From Lobulomyces angularis (lineage: Eukaryota > Chytridiomycota > Chytridiomycetes > Lobulomycetales > Lobulomycetaceae): 20,440 nt of DNA. Position 1 is the stretch's first letter. Every line of letters begins with the position of its first letter. Under the pieces are notes generated by a model. The model searched no databases and was not told the origin of the DNA. It was given only the letters and a program-made list of their open reading frames with translations. Made by a program: the position numbers and the translations under genes. The stretch is from assembly GCA_027604685.1 (NCBI GenBank), contig JADHYX010000393.1, positions 1-20,440 on the forward strand. The letters are read 5' to 3'. Positions 1-11,077 of the stretch are shown here, piece after piece.

Positions 1-22
1 AATAAAACAAAAAAAAAAAAAG

Positions 23-3000
23 TATGAATACAATGATGATGGGATGCCTGTTCCAAAATTAAAAAACAAACAGAATATTGAAGGTATTTTTAAAAACATT
101 TTATTTAATTTTTTTTTTAAAATAAAATAAAAAATTGATGTTTTATTTTATAAAAAAAAAAAAATTTGTAGAAGAAGAGGAAGAAGAAGAAGAGGAGGAA
201 GAATTTAATGAAGATGAACAGAACGATGATTTTAATGGATCTGGTCAGCAAAATAATCTGCAACAATCTTTTTTAAACTCAAAGGAAGATTCACTTATAA
301 TAAGTAAAAAGGAATCTTTGGTATCGATAAAGAAACCTGTTGAAAAGGAATTAAAACAGGATGATTCAAAAATGGAAAGTAACTTAAAAAGAAAAAGTAG
401 TAAAAAGAAAAAACATAGGAGAGATTTTATCCAACAAGATGAAGAAGAAGAAGTTACAAAGAGTCGTTCTCACCGTCGTCATCAGCATCATCAACATCAT
501 CATAAAAAACCATTGACAAAGCATCAGTCTAGATCCGGCTCTGAGACCGAGATGTTAAAAAAGAGATTAAAAAAACTAAAAAAAAAAAAAAAAAAAGAGG
601 AAGAAGGAGAAGAAGAAGGAGAAAATGAAAAAGTGAAAAAAATAAACAACAAGGAGGATTTAGTAGAAAAAAATAATTCTTTGGAAGAAATTGAAAAAAA
701 AAAAAAAAAAATTTTAAACAAAATTTTAGAAAAGCAAGAAAAAATTTACTTGAGCAACTCCAGCACTGGTAATGGTGTAAAAAAAGTTCAAGAATGGATC
801 CAAAGCAATGAAAACTTTATCAACGCTAACGCTGATGGCAATGTTTACGACAACCACGATCATAATGCAGAAAATGCTGAAAAATCCAACTTTGAATTCG
901 TCTCCAACACTGGAATATTTAACAATAGCGGCAAAGATCAACCCGTTAACGACAATCACAATAGTTTGCAACACAGTCTTAACCAATTAAATCAATGTGG
1001 TAATCAAGGGCTTAATGACAAAGAAAATGGTCAGCAGTTTAACAAAACTAATATCCATCAAGAAAATAACAACAATAACCATATTGAAAATAAAAACAAA
1101 AACGACATCGAAAATAATAACAATAACGACATCGGCAGTTATCCAAACGTTAATGGATCTGCCGAAAATGAACTCTTTTATGAACAAGAAGACCATCAAG
1201 ATTTGGGAGAGAGTAAAAATATTGGAAATTTGATAGATGGTTCAGAACAGGAAGATATCGTTGACGACCATCACGCCAAGGACAGAAAGCTTGTCTTATC
1301 AAAAGATGCTCACAAAAATTTTCAGCAACCTTCACCAAGTCAACGATTATTACCTCCAATATCTGCTTTAAAATTAAATTTGCCCAAAGATGCTATAGAC
1401 TACTCTAACAGAAGCCGAAGTAGACAAGAGGAAGAAAGTCGAAATGACCGCAGAAAATCTTACAAAGGAGTAAGTCTAGCATCAATTACACAGCAACAGC
1501 CATGGGGAACTTCGTTAAAAAATGTTCCAAAGAAGAACAATAATGGCGGAAGTGTAAGAAACAGTGCTTCGTTGCATGAAGACAACTACCATGCAAATAA
1601 TAGTATTAATCAACAAAAGAGTTTTTTGGATGAAGATGGCAATGATAATGAATTAAGAAGAAATTTAAATTACAATTTACAAAAGGACGTTTTAGAACAG
1701 GGAAACTGGAATGATGATGAATGTAATGGTATTTTAAAAAATGAAGTAACAAGGAGAAGCATTGGATCTCGTCATTTTGTTCTATGGTAATTTTATTTAA
1801 AGTTTTGTTAAACCAAATTTTATTTAATTTGGAAATATCTTATCTTTTTTAGGTATGCAGAGGATGTTGAATTGTTTGATAATATTTTATTATGGAAAAA
1901 TGAAAATAGTAAAGCCTCAGTTGAAGCAGCTCTAAGTAAATTTGGGAATATTAGCAGGTAACTAAAAGAAAATAACATGAAGTTAAATATGAAATAAATA
2001 AAAGGAGTTCAGATTCAATAATTCAGTTAGTTTTTGGAGTTGATAATTATGATTACATATTAATGTTTTCAAAACTTGATCGAAGGCAAAAAATGAGAAA
2101 CTGTTTTGAAAAAAATTTAATCAAAAAAGGGTCAGTCAATAAAAAATAAAAATAAAAATAAAAGAGTTTTTATATATTTAGATGTATATTTTTTATTTAA
2201 CAAAAGTTATTAAACTGTTTTATTTTTTAGTTTTTTACTTGAATTGGAAGTTTCGATGGAAAATCCAAACAATGTCTTTATAAAGATTCTTTCTCCCTTT
2301 CATTTATTGTGTAAAACTGCTCATGCAGAGAAGTTAAGACTTCCTCTAAAGGTTCACACAAATAAATCTATTTTTTCAAATTCAACCAAACTTTTTTTAT
2401 TTTTTAGAAACAAAATCTGCCGATTTCCACAACAATAATAAACAAACTTGCACCAAGTTCATTTGCAAAATTTTTTAATGTCGAGGAATTTGTTGATTTA
2501 AACCAACAAACTGGTCAGTTTTCAATTGAAAATTTTCAGCAATTCAAAGGTGTTGAACCAAACACTCCAGTTGGGATTATTCAAAAAAACTTTTTTAAAC
2601 CATTTCATAGATCACTTTTGGTAAAAAAAAAAAATTAAAGGATTTTAAATTTTTAATATTTAATTTTTTTTAGACTAGAAAAGCTATTGAAGCGATCAAA
2701 ATTAAGATAGTTGGTAGACCTATAGCACAATATTTGGGAATAACATACTTTTTATCAGAAAATATTTACACAAAGTTTTATTATCCTCATGATCAATTTA
2801 GAGACGTTGAAACTCTGCGAGGCATTAGTTTGCGAGAGCACTTAAAAAAGGAATGGCTTTCAAAATGTACTCTGCATCAACCATTGGATCACATCAGAGA
2901 TTATTTTGGTGAAAAATTGACATTTTATTTTGCTTTTGGCAGCTATTACACGTGCTGGTTGATAATATATGCCATTTTTGGTATGAATCTCTTTTTTTTA

Positions 3001-4754
3001 ATCTTTGAATAAGAAAAAAAAAAAAAAGAAAGCAATAAATTTAATATTTTAATTTAGGACTCATCGTTACGTTTTATGGCATATATGATATTAGAAATAA
3101 TGGTGCAGAAGACAAGTGGGCATGGCGAAGACTATACGACAACAAATTAATGCCTTATTTTAGTTTCTTTACAAGTTTTTGGGTTGTTGTGTTTTTGGAG
3201 TTTTGGAAAAGAAAGACAAACTACTTAGCTTTTGAATGGGGATTGTCAAATTTTGAAAATGAAGAATCAATTAGAGCAAATTTCACTCCAACAACCAACA
3301 AAATGTAAGTTGAAAAAAAAAATAAAATAAAAACAAAGAGACTTACAAAAACTTTTTAAAAAAAAATTTTCTAGAAATTTAATAAAAGGAAAAAGTGAAC
3401 CAGATTTTCCTTCATCAAAAAGAATCTTTCGACAAATAATATCCTTTATCGTGATTTTAATAAATTTTACGTTTATTTTATTCACACTGTACTTGCAAAT
3501 CCTCTTTGAAAACTTTTTATTCAACTACAAAAAAGACGATTTTTCATTTAGTTTGAGCACAATTCTCTTTTTGAGTGCAGTTTTAAATTTTTTGTTCATT
3601 AAAATCTTATTTAAAATAATTTTTTTTCCAATTTTAAAAAAATTAAATAATTTTGAAAATTATAAAACTGATACTACTCATATGGATAACAAAATATTAA
3701 AAATTTGGTATGAAAAAGATAAATACTCAAATTTTATTTTTTTTTATTTTAAAATATTTAATTTTTTTTTTTTTTTTTTTATTAGGGGAGTAAGTTTTTT
3801 TAATATTTACGCACGACTCTTTTACTACACTTTTTCAAAACCGTTTTTTCTTAATTTGAATGATTATGGATGTTTAGTAAATTGCACCACTGAAGTTCTT
3901 GCACAAGTTGGAGGTGTCTTTTTAGGTGATATTGTATTTGGAGTAATTAGTGAGATAATTGCTCCTTTACTATCGAAAAACCGAGAAGATTCTAAAGCAA
4001 ATAAAAATATCATCTTTCCTCACCCAAACACTTTGAGTCCTTATGGTGTTTCTGCTTCTACTTCCTCCTTGTTAACAAACGGCGATCAAAAAAATTCAAC
4101 CGTATTGCCTTTAACCTCTCCTCATGTTGTTGATAATAACTTACCTGAAATTGTATAAAAAAAAAAGTATAATATTTATTAAAAAAAAAATTAAAAAATA
4201 GACTGATGAACTTGAGCTTGATTACTTACAAAAGATAACCCAATACAGTATTTTGGTCATGTTTTCTGTAATTTTTCCTCCCGCTCCATGTATAGCGTTT
4301 ATTGGTCAATGTTTCCAAAATCGTAGTGATGGTTATAAATATTTATTTTTGTATAAAAGAATACAACCAAGTCAAGCACAAGATATTGGTAAAAAAAGAA
4401 TATATGTAATAATACAGTAGAAGATGACTAAATTTTTTTTTTATTTACATAGGTAGATGGTATGAAATATTGAGCTTTATATCAGTACTGGCAGTGACGG
4501 TTAACGTGTTACTGGTAGTTTATCTTTCCAACTCCTTTGAAGAAACATACCTGACCAGATACGAAAACAGTAATTGGCCATCAATAAGACTAGGAATCGT
4601 CATTGTTTGGCACATTGCGATATATATTTTTAAATATCTAATTTCGTTTTGTATACCAGACATCCCCAAGATGGTTAAGATTGCCAAGGCCAGAGAGGCA
4701 TACTTGGAAAAAATTGTCATTTTAGGTGATAACGAATATGATGACGAGGAATAG
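23..4754 (+). CDS. Anoctamin (TMEM16) family membrane protein, 5' end missing
   Basis: Exons: 23-83, 172-1786, 1853-1957, 2005-2130, 2231-2351, 2408-2620, 2674-2980, 3058-3304, 3375-3707, 3786-4152, 4202-4388, 4453-4754; all phases agree, giving 1327 residues plus TAG. Position 22 ends a probable acceptor (poly-A then AG), so earlier exons probably lie outside the window. Residues 1 to about 560 are low complexity: Glu runs, Lys runs, a His-rich patch and Asn-rich stretches, probably disordered. Residues about 560-815 match the cytosolic anoctamin N-terminal domain (HLLCKTAHAEKLRLPLK; YYPHDQF; IRDYFGEKL). About 815-1300 is the multi-span TMEM16 core (FLEFWKRKTNYLAFEW; SEIIAP; QDIG.WYE). The family comprises Ca2+-activated phospholipid scramblases or channels and ER-plasma membrane tethers such as yeast Ist2. 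The ATG at 135 lies inside the first intron and is not the start. Scramblase versus tether role is unknown; the Ca2+ site looks degenerate. Confidence 0.9.
172..206 (+). repeat. GAA/GAG microsatellite encoding poly-Glu
   Basis: The first bases of the large anoctamin exon are a nearly pure run of GAA and GAG codons, coding for about eleven Glu in a row. It lies in the disordered N-terminal region and is a likely length-variable site. Similar in-frame poly-Lys A tracts occur near 581-597 and 694-710. Confidence 0.8.
3708..3785 (+). other. In-frame, stop-free intron of the anoctamin gene
   Basis: The stretch begins GTATGA, ends in a long T tract plus ATTAG, is 78 nt (a multiple of three) and has no stop in frame, so a naive reading frame runs through it and adds a poly-Phe segment. 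Removing it joins KIW to GVSFFNIYARLFYY. This aligns without gaps to the remembered family pattern in which Asn, Tyr and Leu-Phe-Tyr follow at fixed spacing. Confidence 0.8.
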
Positions 4755-5361
4755 GTCAATAATTAATAACCCTTTACTTTGATATGTAAATAGATGTACT
4801 AGAAGTAAAAAAAACTCTGTATTGTTGTAAATGAAAAATGTTAAAAAAAAAAAAGTTTTAAATCAAAAGTGTAAAAATCCATTTTTGTTTCCAAAATCAA
4901 AGTAAATTTTGAGCTATAATGAATTTAAAAAAAAAAAGGAGTTTCAAGTGGAAAACAAAAAAATAGTGACGAATAATATATATTACCAAGGTAAATTTGC
5001 AGTTTTTCTTCAAACAATTTAAAAAAAAAAAAGAAGTTGTTATTTCTTGCATTTGACCAGAAAAAAAATTGAAAAAAAAAAAAAAAAATGTAGAAACTTT
5101 CTTCTTTCTTTCAACGTAAACTTCTTATTTTATAATTCCTTTTTTTATTTAATATTTATTTTTTATTTTACTTCTTTATTTTTATTTTTTTTTTTAAAAA
5201 AATTTTTTTTTAAACAAAAAAAAAAGAAAATTAAAAAAAGTTAATTTTTCGAAATTTTTTTTTTTTAATTTTTTTTTTATTTTTTAATTTTTCTAATTAT
5301 AAAAAAAAAAAATTTTTTTTTAAGTTTTTATTTTATTTTTTATTTTTACTTTATTGAAATA
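4755..5361. other. Intergenic, A/T homopolymer-rich
   Basis: About 600 bases between the anoctamin stop codon and the start of the next plus-strand gene. The right half is dominated by long A and T tracts. I see no protein family, tRNA or repeat unit. The short open frame at 5047-5244 encodes only Lys/Phe runs and is treated as chance. The T-rich block just before 5362 probably serves as the promoter and 5' UTR of the downstream gene. Confidence 0.6.
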
Positions 5362-6848
5362 ATGATTGGAATAGGAGAGTTACGAAAAATTAAAACTAAC
5401 GAGTTGAAACCAAATCAAAAATTCATACCTTTTCCTTTAACAGAAACCATAACAAAACCTAATTCCGTTGAAGAATTGGATAATGCTATGAAAAAAATGG
5501 ATTCACAAAATGGTAAAAAAAAAAAAAAAACAAAAGAGTTTAAAATCTTAATTTTTTTTTTTCTTTAGGAACTGGCTTTTTTAATTGGGTAAAAAATGAA
5601 GAAAATATTGGCTACATTTGTACATATAAAAGAGATATTTTTGAAGAAAATTTTGAACGTGATCCAAAACAAGTTTTTATTGCAGTAAGGTGGTTAGTGG
5701 AAAGTTGGAGTGTTCCAAGTATTGCTGAATTTTTACTTAAGATGTTTTACCATTGGAAGGTGTTCTTTTTTTTTATTTTTTAAGCTATTCCTAACAAAAA
5801 AAAAAAAAAAAAAAATAGTTGGAAAGTAAAAAATTTGGTGCACTAGTAAATGGTATATGTAACGGTTTTCAAAATGAAAAAAATTCAGAAAGGGAGCCAA
5901 AAAAACCACATAAGCAATTTGATAAAAAAAAAATTTTGGATTTGTTGCATGTTTTACTTATTGGGGAAAGCTCAAAATCAACTTCAAAATTTCTACTAAA
6001 TTTTACAAAAAGTTACAAAATTGTTAGAGGATTTGGAAAGGAAAATTTTGAAAGTAATGATGACAAAAATAGTGAAAGATCTCCTGTTGAAACTGAAAGT
6101 AAAACCAAAAGCTGGGATAGGTTCGAAATTCTAGAGCTTGTGAAAGGTTTAAGTTTTAGTTTGCAATGGGATGAATCGTTTTTGGTATTTAACAAAATAT
6201 ATAACAAAAAAAATGAAAAAAAGTCAGTAATAAAACATTTAATTAAAACCATTATTTTTTTTTTTAACCTTTTTTTTTTTGTTTAGAAACTACTATTAAT
6301 AGATTTTGTTCAATATTCACCCGTTAAAAAGTCTATTAAAAAGCAATTAGAATTAATTCAACTTATAAAGTTTAAATTTCAACAAGAATCATCGCTACCA
6401 CAGTATTTTCCAGAAATTTCTCCGCTTTCCAATGATCCAACAAAGAAATTTAATGCAGCAAAAGTTAATAAAATAATTGAACGAGATTCAATTAAAAACA
6501 ATGAATTTAGATTTACTTATAGATACAAAGTTAATTTTTTTATTCAACTATTAGATACCATCCTTATTGAAATAGAATGCTTGGAACTGAGTTTAATTCT
6601 GGAAGGTTTTTTTTTTTTTTTTTTTAATATGATTAATTTAAAAATCTACTTTTTTTTTAGATCTACAAATTTTTAAAAATAATTTTTTGAACAAGAAACA
6701 TTTTGCTCGCAGTTTCGATTTAGAGTGCAGTGATGTACATGACTCGTTTGGCCAAAACGAATACCCATTAAAAGGTCTAATTAACAGTAAGGAAAAAAGG
6801 ACCCACACTCAAGATACCACTTATTCAAAACCATTGACTCTAGGTTAA
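5362..6848 (+). CDS. Unrecognised protein, 5 exons, 418 residues
   Basis: Exons: 5362-5512, 5569-5759, 5819-6226, 6287-6605, 6661-6848, ending TAA. All phases agree and all four introns are GT-AG, 55-60 nt, with T- or A-rich 3' ends. For the third intron the donor at 6227 (GTAATA) is chosen because the one at 6222 (GTCAGT) would give an early stop. I do not recognise the family. The protein is Lys/Asn/Phe-rich with no signal peptide or clear membrane segment. Residues about 50-115 have a Trp-containing helical character (FNWVKNEENIGYICTYKRD; VRWLVESWSVPSIAEF). Residues about 185-215 are Ser/Glu/Lys-rich and probably a disordered linker. Residues about 330-355 are hydrophobic and probably helical (VNFFIQLLDTILIEIECLEL). 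The consistent splicing argues for a real gene. A diverged subunit of a conserved complex is possible but not supported. Confidence 0.7.
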
Positions 6849-7136
6849 GTCTGCAGAATTTGGAACAGTAACATTTTTTGCAATGCAATTTTTTACTATT
6901 TTAGTGTTATTTTCTTTTCATACCTAATTTTTTCATTGTTTACTGTTTCATTGTTAGTTGCTCTTTAGTCATTGTAAAAAAATTTTTTTTTTTCTTCTTT
7001 TTTTCTTTTCAAAAGTAATTAAGAATATATATAACTTTTTGCATAAAATTTTTATTTTTAAAATTCATCATAAAAATAACTTTTTCAAAAAAAGTTATAT
7101 TTTTATTTTTTTTTCAGAAAAATTTCTTTTGTAACT
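6849..7136. other. Intergenic, T-rich, upstream of CSN5
   Basis: Nearly 290 bases of T- and A-rich sequence between two same-strand genes. No motif, RNA or repeat was recognised. It presumably contains the 3' end of the preceding transcript and the CSN5 promoter. Confidence 0.55.
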
Positions 7137-8471
7137 ATGTCAAGTAGCAGTAAAGATGCTTTAAAAACATTTCAATTGGAAAACAACATAGTAAATATAA
7201 GCGATCAAGATTCAATATTTAAATTTGATGCGGAAAAGCAAAAACTTGAGAGTAATGGCAGACCCTGGAAAAACAAGTAACAAAAAAAAGAGTTTTTTTT
7301 TTATTTTTTTTATTTATTTTTTTCTTTTACTTACATTTATGATTGTGTGAAAAACAGTTCTTTTTTTTTTTTGCTATACCAAAAAAAAATTATTATCTTT
7401 TAATTCAATTCTAACAAACAAAAAAAAAAACTTATATTTCTAGTCCAAAGTATTTCACAAAAGTGAAAATATCAGCTGTTGCATTGATAAAAATGGTAAT
7501 ACACGCTAGATCGGGGGGAAATGTTGAAGTAATGGGCAGTCTCCAAGGAAAACTAGATGGCGATACCATTATTGTAATGGATACGTTTATTTTACCTGTA
7601 GAAGGTACAGAAACAAGAGTCAACGCTGGCAATGAAGCTAATGAATATATGGTAGAATTTAAAGAAAAGTCGCTGTTGGTAAAAATGCAAAAATTTAAAA
7701 GAAAGATTCTTAATTGATTTTTTTGAAATTTATTTTTTATAAAAAGGTTGGAAGATTGGAAAATATTATTGGTTGGTATCACTCGCATCCTGGTTATGGT
7801 TGTTGGCTTTCTGGTATCGATGTTGGAACTCAAAGTATGAATCAAATGTATTTGGATCCATTTGTTGCAATTGTTATAGATCCACATCGTACTATTTCAG
7901 CAGGCAAGGTAGAAATTGGTGCTTTTAGAACTTATCCTAAGGTATTAATAAATTTTATTCAAAAATTAATATTTTGATTTTAAAAGGATTATAAACCACC
8001 AGAAGAAGCAACTTCTCAATACCAATCTATACCATTGAACAAAATTGAAGATTTTGGAGCATTTCACAATGAGTACTATCAACTAGAAGTTTCTTGTTTT
8101 AAATCTAGTCTGGATGATCATTTATTAGAAGTTTTGTGGAACAAGTATTGGGTCAATACGTTATCTTCTTCGCCACTAATAACAGTATAACTTTAACAAA
8201 AAAAATTGAACACAGTTAAATTTTTTTTTTTTTTTTGTGAATTGCACAGAACAGAGACTATAACTCTCAGCAAATATCCGATTTAGCCCAAAAAATTGAA
8301 CAAACTGAATTTCAAGGAAAAAATAGTGGTTTTAAAAGCCATGGAAAAAAGTTGGATGAAACTCTACTTGGTAAACTGGTTAAAGATAGTACTAAACTTA
8401 GTGTTGAATTTAATCACGGAATCATCTCCCAGGTTTTAAAAGATCATCTTTTTAATTTGAATCCTGCTTAG
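7137..8471 (+). CDS. CSN5: COP9 signalosome subunit 5, JAMM deneddylase
   Basis: Exons: 7137-7276, 7444-7678, 7747-7941, 7987-8184, 8250-8471 (TAG), giving 329 residues, close to the usual size. CSN5 is the zinc metalloprotease of the COP9 signalosome and removes NEDD8 from cullins, acting in nucleus and cytosol. The MPN+/JAMM centre is complete: Glu75 (EVMG), then [14 protein letters not shown] with His137, His139 and Asp150. Other family blocks are present: [61 protein letters not shown] and a C-terminal helix ending [10 protein letters not shown]. The spacing of the metal ligands argues for CSN5 rather than the proteasome subunit Rpn11. The intact ligands suggest an active enzyme. The start at 7137 gives the expected N-terminus (FQLENNI, then the IFKFD block). 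Confidence 0.97.
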
Positions 8472-8731
8472 TATTTCGTTTAAAAAGTATCAATTTTTTT
8501 TTTTTGTTGAATACATTAAATGATAAAAAAAAATTTTTTTTTAAAATATTATTCTTATCAAAAGCTTTATGCCAATTTGAAAAAAGAATATAAAAAAAAA
8601 AAATAAAAATATAAAAAAAAAAAAAAAGAAAAAAAACCAAATTTTTATAAAACCAAAAGAAAAAAAAAAAGAAAAAAGAAAACAATTAGATTAATATTTG
8701 TATTATACAGTTTTTTGTTTAATTTTCTTTC

Positions 8732-9456
8732 TTATTTATTCACTAAATGGCAACATTCACTATTTTCTTTCCAGTTAAATGAACCGTCTTCATAGATCTC
8801 TTTTTTCCAAATGGGACACGTCCTTTTAAGCTCATCTATAATAAATTCACAAGCTAAAAAAGAAACTTTTCTATGAGAACTTGAAACCTATTTTTTTTTT
8901 TATTTTTATTATTTTTTTGTAAGAAAATAGAAATAAAAAAAAAATTGGTACATACAGCAATACAAACACTCTCTTCTCCAACAAGACATTTGCCAATTTT
9001 ATGTTGAACGGCAATTTTGTTGATGTCTTGAAATTTCGTCCTAGCCAACTTCACTGTTTTTTGCATTTCTTTAATAGCCATTGGAGTGTAACTTTCATAT
9101 TCCAAGCTCACCACCTTTCTTTTAATTCCATCAACTGGAAAAAGAAGAAGAACAAAAAATTAAAACATTTACAATTTTTTTTTTTTTAAAAAATAATTTT
9201 TAAACAAAAAAAAGAAAAAAAGTGAAAAATAAAATAAATAAAAGAAAAAACAAGAGAGAAAAAAAAAAAAAAAAAGCAAATTAAAAAAGAAAGAAAAATT
9301 ACCTACAAAATAGTTTCGAGTTGTACCAGAAAAAGTACATATTGCTCCAGAATCCTCTGTTCTAACTTTATCAATCAAAACTGACAAGTTGAGATTTTCA
9401 TCTGTAATGTCTACAAAATCGTTATGGTATTTCATTAATTCTACCTCGTCAAGCAT
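8732..9456 (-). CDS. MOCS2B: Molybdopterin synthase catalytic (large) subunit
   Basis: Exons, high to low: 9456-9303, 9134-8956, 8887-8732 (TAA), giving 162 residues. MoaE/MOCS2B converts cyclic pyranopterin monophosphate to molybdopterin using sulfur carried on the C-terminus of the small subunit MoaD/MOCS2A, in the cytosol. Family signatures run in order: [33 protein letters not shown] and the Lys-rich active-site block [12 protein letters not shown], whose two Lys positions match the catalytic lysines of MoaE, followed by NWKENSEC. The gene converges on CSN5. No MOCS2A-like reading frame was seen nearby, so the human-style bicistronic arrangement is not found here. The 168-nt intron between exons 1 and 2 is almost pure A/T homopolymer. 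Presence of the gene implies molybdenum cofactor enzymes in this organism. Confidence 0.95.
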
Positions 9457-9689
9457 ATTAAATTTTTTTTTTTTTGAATTGTAGAATAATGAAAATTTGA
9501 CCCAAAAAAATTAAATAAAAAGTTTTCAAAAAAAAAAAAAAAACCGTTGATATATTCTAAGGAAATATCATAAAAGTAACTTTTTATTAGATCAAAGTAT
9601 AGACGTTTTAATATGACAAATTTTTATTTTTTTTGTTTTATTAACCTATTTTAATTAATCTATGTAATGTGAGAAATTCATTCTATTTT

Positions 9690-10841
9690 TCATGAATCAT
9701 GATGAATTCTCTTATAGATCTTATTGTATCTAAAGTCTCCTATCACTAACTCATATCCATTTGGAGGATTTCCTCCATCTTCGATAATGATGAACGCTGG
9801 TTGGTAACCTCCATTCAATACATCCTCCATCACCTGTAGTTATTAAAAAATGAACCTCAATCATCATGAAAAATTAAATACCTGAACAGGTGAGTAGCCC
9901 TCAATATCAATAGACAAAACTCCAAAATTCTTTGGGACGTTTTTTTCTCGCAATACATTTACAATTGGTCTAACTTGAACTTTTTCAGTTAGAGAACTTT
10001 TTTCATCGACTCTTGTTCGTTTCAAAGAGTTTTCTGTTGGATTTATTGTGTTTATGTAAAGAAGCGTTTCCCCTTCCTCGCTACCGATAGCTGCTTTAAC
10101 CATATGAATATTTTGTCCTCTCGAAATAAACTTTTTTAAATTGGCAACGATTAGATTAAAACTTTCTGAAAAAGGTTCAATGATAACTCCACTCCAACCA
10201 AGGAAAAAAAAATTATATGAATCGCTTGCAAGTAATCCATCAAAACCGCCTATATAAATAAAAAATTAACCTCTTCTACCGTTTTTTTGATTTATTAATT
10301 TTTTATTTTTTATTTNNNNNNNNNNAAAAATAAAAGAAAAGTTTTTTTTACCTATATCAACTACAAATTTTTGATAATATTGAGAAAAAGGATAGTTTGT
10401 GTAAGTAATTATGTTATTAATTGCTGAAAACTCAAAATCCCAAGATACATCGACCATTAATCTATATGTTTGTCCATTTTCTCCAACAAACTAAAAATAA
10501 AGAAATTATTAATAAAAAAAATATATAACCATTCACTTGAAACTATTTTAAATTTTTTTTTTTATATTGTCACTAACATAAAGCCTTTCAATAACCTGGG
10601 TTATAATACCCCTCAAACCGCCAAACATATAATCATGAAGTGATTTTGATTTTAAGAATTCCTGTTGATTAAAGTTTTGAAAAAAATGTCTGACATCTAA
10701 AACCAACTTGAAAGTAAAAAATACAAGAACTAAAATAAATGCCAAAAAACTAAGTTTGAGGAGTTTAAAATAAAATGTTTTGTTTCGTAAAATTGAGGAT
10801 ATCGAACGATGACGCTGATCTGTGTTTAAAGGAGAATACAT
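9690..10841 (-). CDS. Type II membrane protein with FkbM-type methyltransferase domain
   Basis: Exons, high to low: 10841-10578, 10490-10352, 10249-9882, 9833-9690 (TGA), giving 304 residues. Residues about 28-48 form one strongly hydrophobic segment after a short basic N-terminus, suggesting a single-pass type II anchor with the catalytic domain in the ER/Golgi lumen. The domain shows the SAM-binding loop VVDIGGFDG (from residue 131), then GVIIEPFSESFNLIVANL, NIHMVKAAIGS and LSIDIEGYSPVQ (Asp249, Glu251), and a final FIIIEDGG. This order is typical of Methyltransf_21/FkbM proteins, which include bacterial O-methyltransferases and many eukaryotic proteins of unknown substrate. The first intron could alternatively start at GTTATT, 15 nt earlier in transcript order; GTTAGT at 10577 was preferred. 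The second intron contains an assembly gap. Substrate unknown. Confidence 0.82.
10316..10325. other. Assembly gap (10 N)
   Basis: Ten undetermined bases flanked by T-rich and A-rich runs, lying in the intron 10250-10351 of the FkbM-type gene. The coding frame is not affected because the exons on both sides join in phase. The real intron length is unknown. Confidence 0.99.
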
Positions 10842-11077
10842 TTAACTTGTTACACTGAGGATGAATAAAAGAAAAACTTTTACAATTTGTTTTAAATTTT
10901 TAAATCATCAGTAACTCCAAAAATAAACTAAAAAAAATTCAACAATAAAATTCAAAGCATCTTTTTATATTGAAAAAAAAATTGATCTCTAGGTTAAAAT
11001 TAATTTATACATAAGAAAGATGTTCTAAAATCTTGGTCCATCTATGAAAGAAATTACTTAATCTAGAACTACTAAAA

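Noticed and set aside
726..1359. Several antisense and shifted open frames across the Asn/Lys-rich exon
   Set aside because: They are shadows of the low-complexity coding strand and show no family features.
135..1790. A complete stand-alone 551-residue gene from the ATG at 135 to TAA at 1788
   Set aside because: The first codons lie in an A/T-rich intron ending TAG at 171, and an in-phase coding exon lies upstream (23-83). The TAA overlaps a GTAATT donor that splices in phase to anoctamin sequence.
5047..5244. Short open frame on the plus strand
   Set aside because: It is made almost only of Lys and Phe from A/T homopolymers.
8452..8685. Minus-strand open frame rich in Phe
   Set aside because: It comes from A tracts in the 3' region shared by the convergent CSN5 and MOCS2B genes.
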